Program-made: the position numbers and the translations under genes | Shown here: in pieces, positions 6,323 through 6,563 of the stretch | How the letters are laid out: every line of letters starts with the position of its first letter | Numbering within the stretch: the stretch's first letter is position 1 | Notes under the pieces: model-generated | Told to the model about the DNA's origin: nothing | Database searches by the model: none | What the model saw: only the letters and a program-made list of their open reading frames with translations | Source: Thermodesulfatator atlanticus | Lineage (GTDB): Bacteria > Desulfobacterota > Thermodesulfobacteria > Thermodesulfobacteriales > Thermodesulfatatoraceae | Direction: 5' to 3' | Assembly: GCA_011321895.1 (NCBI GenBank) | Contig: DROK01000027.1 | Location: forward strand, 1 to 6,563 | Length of the DNA: 6,563 nucleotides

Positions 6323-6338
6323 AGCAAGCGGTATGCCA
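6323..6338 (-). promoter_or_regulatory. Sigma-54 (RpoN) -24/-12 promoter
   Basis: On the minus strand the sequence is TGGCATACCGCTTGCT. It fits the sigma-54 consensus TGGCAYRNNNNTTGCW at every defined position, with GG at 6337-6336 and GC at 6325-6324 in the required spacing. Transcription would start about 12 nt downstream of the GC, near 6313-6311, giving a leader of roughly 25 nt holding the Shine-Dalgarno of the first structural gene. It lies in the only real intergenic gap of the window (6289-6448), the expected place for an operon promoter. It would need an enhancer-binding protein, which fits the sensor kinase upstream. This is a sequence match only; no expression evidence is available. 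Confidence 0.82.
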
Positions 6339-6422
6339 TGATTTCCACCTGTTCGCTCAAAGCTCGAAATCTTTGGGATTCGCGGTTGGAAGGGGATGGT
6401 GGAATGATGTCCGGTTTAAATC

Positions 6423-6445
6423 TTTCGGAAATTTTTCCGAGGGGG
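6423..6445. promoter_or_regulatory. Palindromic repeat, proximal copy; candidate enhancer-binding-protein site
   Basis: The core TCGGAAATTTTTCCGA (6425-6440) is an inverted repeat with perfect 7-bp arms (TCGGAAA/TTTCCGA) around a 2-bp centre, followed on the plus strand by GGGGG. Its centre lies about 120 bp upstream of the predicted sigma-54 start site, a normal distance for an upstream activating sequence. A second copy with 21 of 23 bases identical lies 31 bp further upstream. Confidence 0.68.
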
Positions 6446-6448
6446 CCC

Positions 6449-6563
6449 TTAGTTTTCGGAAGATTTTCCGAGGGGGAGTCTCAGGGTAAAAACAGTAAAC
6501 CCGGAACGTATTTCCGCCTCCACCTTTCCGCCGTGGGCCTCAAGGATACGTTTGACGTTGAAA
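6449..6563 (-). CDS. Sensor histidine kinase, C-terminal end only
   Basis: Only the last 37 codons are inside the window; the first complete codon starts at 6562 and the gene enters from the high-coordinate edge. The reading frame gives FNVKRILEAHGGKVEAE, then RSGFTVFTLRLPLGK and a stop at 6451-6449. The H-G-G-K-V-E-A-E run followed by S-G-F-T-V-F-x-x-x-L-P is the G2-box end of a HATPase_c domain, as in NtrB-type histidine kinases. The kinase would normally be paired with a response regulator, not in this window. Its position directly before a predicted sigma-54 promoter makes an NtrC-type partner plausible, which is inference. The last codons lie inside the first copy of a 23-bp repeat, so the kinase 3' end doubles as possible operator DNA. 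Confidence 0.85.
   Translation of the reverse strand, partial: FNVKRILEAHGGKVEAEIRSGFTVFTLRLPLGKSSEN
6454..6476. promoter_or_regulatory. Palindromic repeat, distal copy; candidate enhancer-binding-protein site
   Basis: The core TCGGAAGATTTTCCGA (6456-6471) has 6-bp perfect arms (TCGGAA/TTCCGA) and the same GGGGG flank as the proximal copy. The 31-bp offset between copies is about three helical turns, so both would face the same side of the DNA, as expected for cooperative binding of activator dimers. This copy lies inside the last codons of the histidine kinase gene. Confidence 0.65.

Noticed and set aside
6292..6339. A 15-codon ORF (MAYRLLLKKHKFQGG) just upstream of the first structural gene, a possible leader peptide or RiPP precursor
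   Set aside because: Its ATG and first codons are the sigma-54 -24/-12 element itself, so it would lie mostly upstream of the predicted transcript start. It has only a weak ribosome binding site and no YxxP leader motif.
6340..6360. TTGAGC as a sigma-70 -35 box
   Set aside because: No acceptable -10 hexamer lies 16-18 bp downstream; the sigma-54 match in the same place is far stronger.
6423..6476. Palindromes read as intrinsic terminators after the kinase gene
   Set aside because: Neither inverted repeat is followed by a U-run on the minus strand (the proximal one is followed by AGATTTAAACC). The stems are short and AT-rich, and duplicated 31-bp phasing fits operators better.

Overview
The window is one unidirectional gene block, all on the minus strand, so it reads from high to low coordinates. 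Coding density is very high. Nearly all genes have an AAGGAGG-like ribosome binding site, and many neighbours overlap by the 4-nt ATGA junction. Moderate-to-high GC, Lys/Glu-rich proteins and the mix of families (DUF4405 membrane protein, NtrB-like kinase, PqqD/ATP-grasp pair, urea transporter fused to an M23 domain) suggest a thermophilic anaerobe, possibly Thermodesulfobacteriota. This taxonomic guess rests on general character only and is low confidence.

Regulatory head (6289-6563). The window opens with the last 37 codons of a histidine kinase. Its end overlaps the first of two near-identical palindromic repeats spaced 31 bp apart. About 85 bp further downstream is a sequence that fits the sigma-54 (RpoN) promoter consensus at every defined position, TGGCATACCGCTTGCT. 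A Shine-Dalgarno and the first structural gene follow immediately. Two in-phase palindromes about 120 and 150 bp upstream of a -24/-12 promoter, next to a sensor kinase gene, are the layout expected of a promoter controlled by a bacterial enhancer-binding protein.

Structural genes, in transcription order: (1) an exported protein made of two diverged copies of a beta-rich, OB-like domain (5596-6288); (2) a three-helix DUF4405-type membrane protein with a soluble tail of two helical repeats (4782-5585); (3) a stand-alone PqqD-family protein (4537-4785); (4) a CarB-like ATP-grasp ligase (3516-4544); (5) a PLP-dependent fold-III decarboxylase related to diaminopimelate decarboxylase (2179-3519); (6) a urea-transporter domain fused to an M23/LytM peptidase-like domain plus a further C-terminal domain (83-2182); (7) the start of another exported protein (1-105).

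The core of interest is genes 3-5. PqqD proteins are leader-peptide-binding (RRE) domains in RiPP pathways, ATP-grasp enzymes form amide bonds, and fold-III decarboxylases remove an alpha-carboxylate. No free precursor peptide is visible. Instead the decarboxylase carries an extra N-terminal segment, MKKPYQKPTILKLQ, that looks like a RiPP leader with the Y-x-x-P-x-I/L recognition motif. It also lacks the glutamate of the CE(S/G)xD substrate motif of true LysA. My inference is a previously undescribed, sigma-54-controlled pathway in which PqqD may dock onto an enzyme-borne leader tag, and whose product is moved across, or acts at, the cell envelope. The product is unknown.
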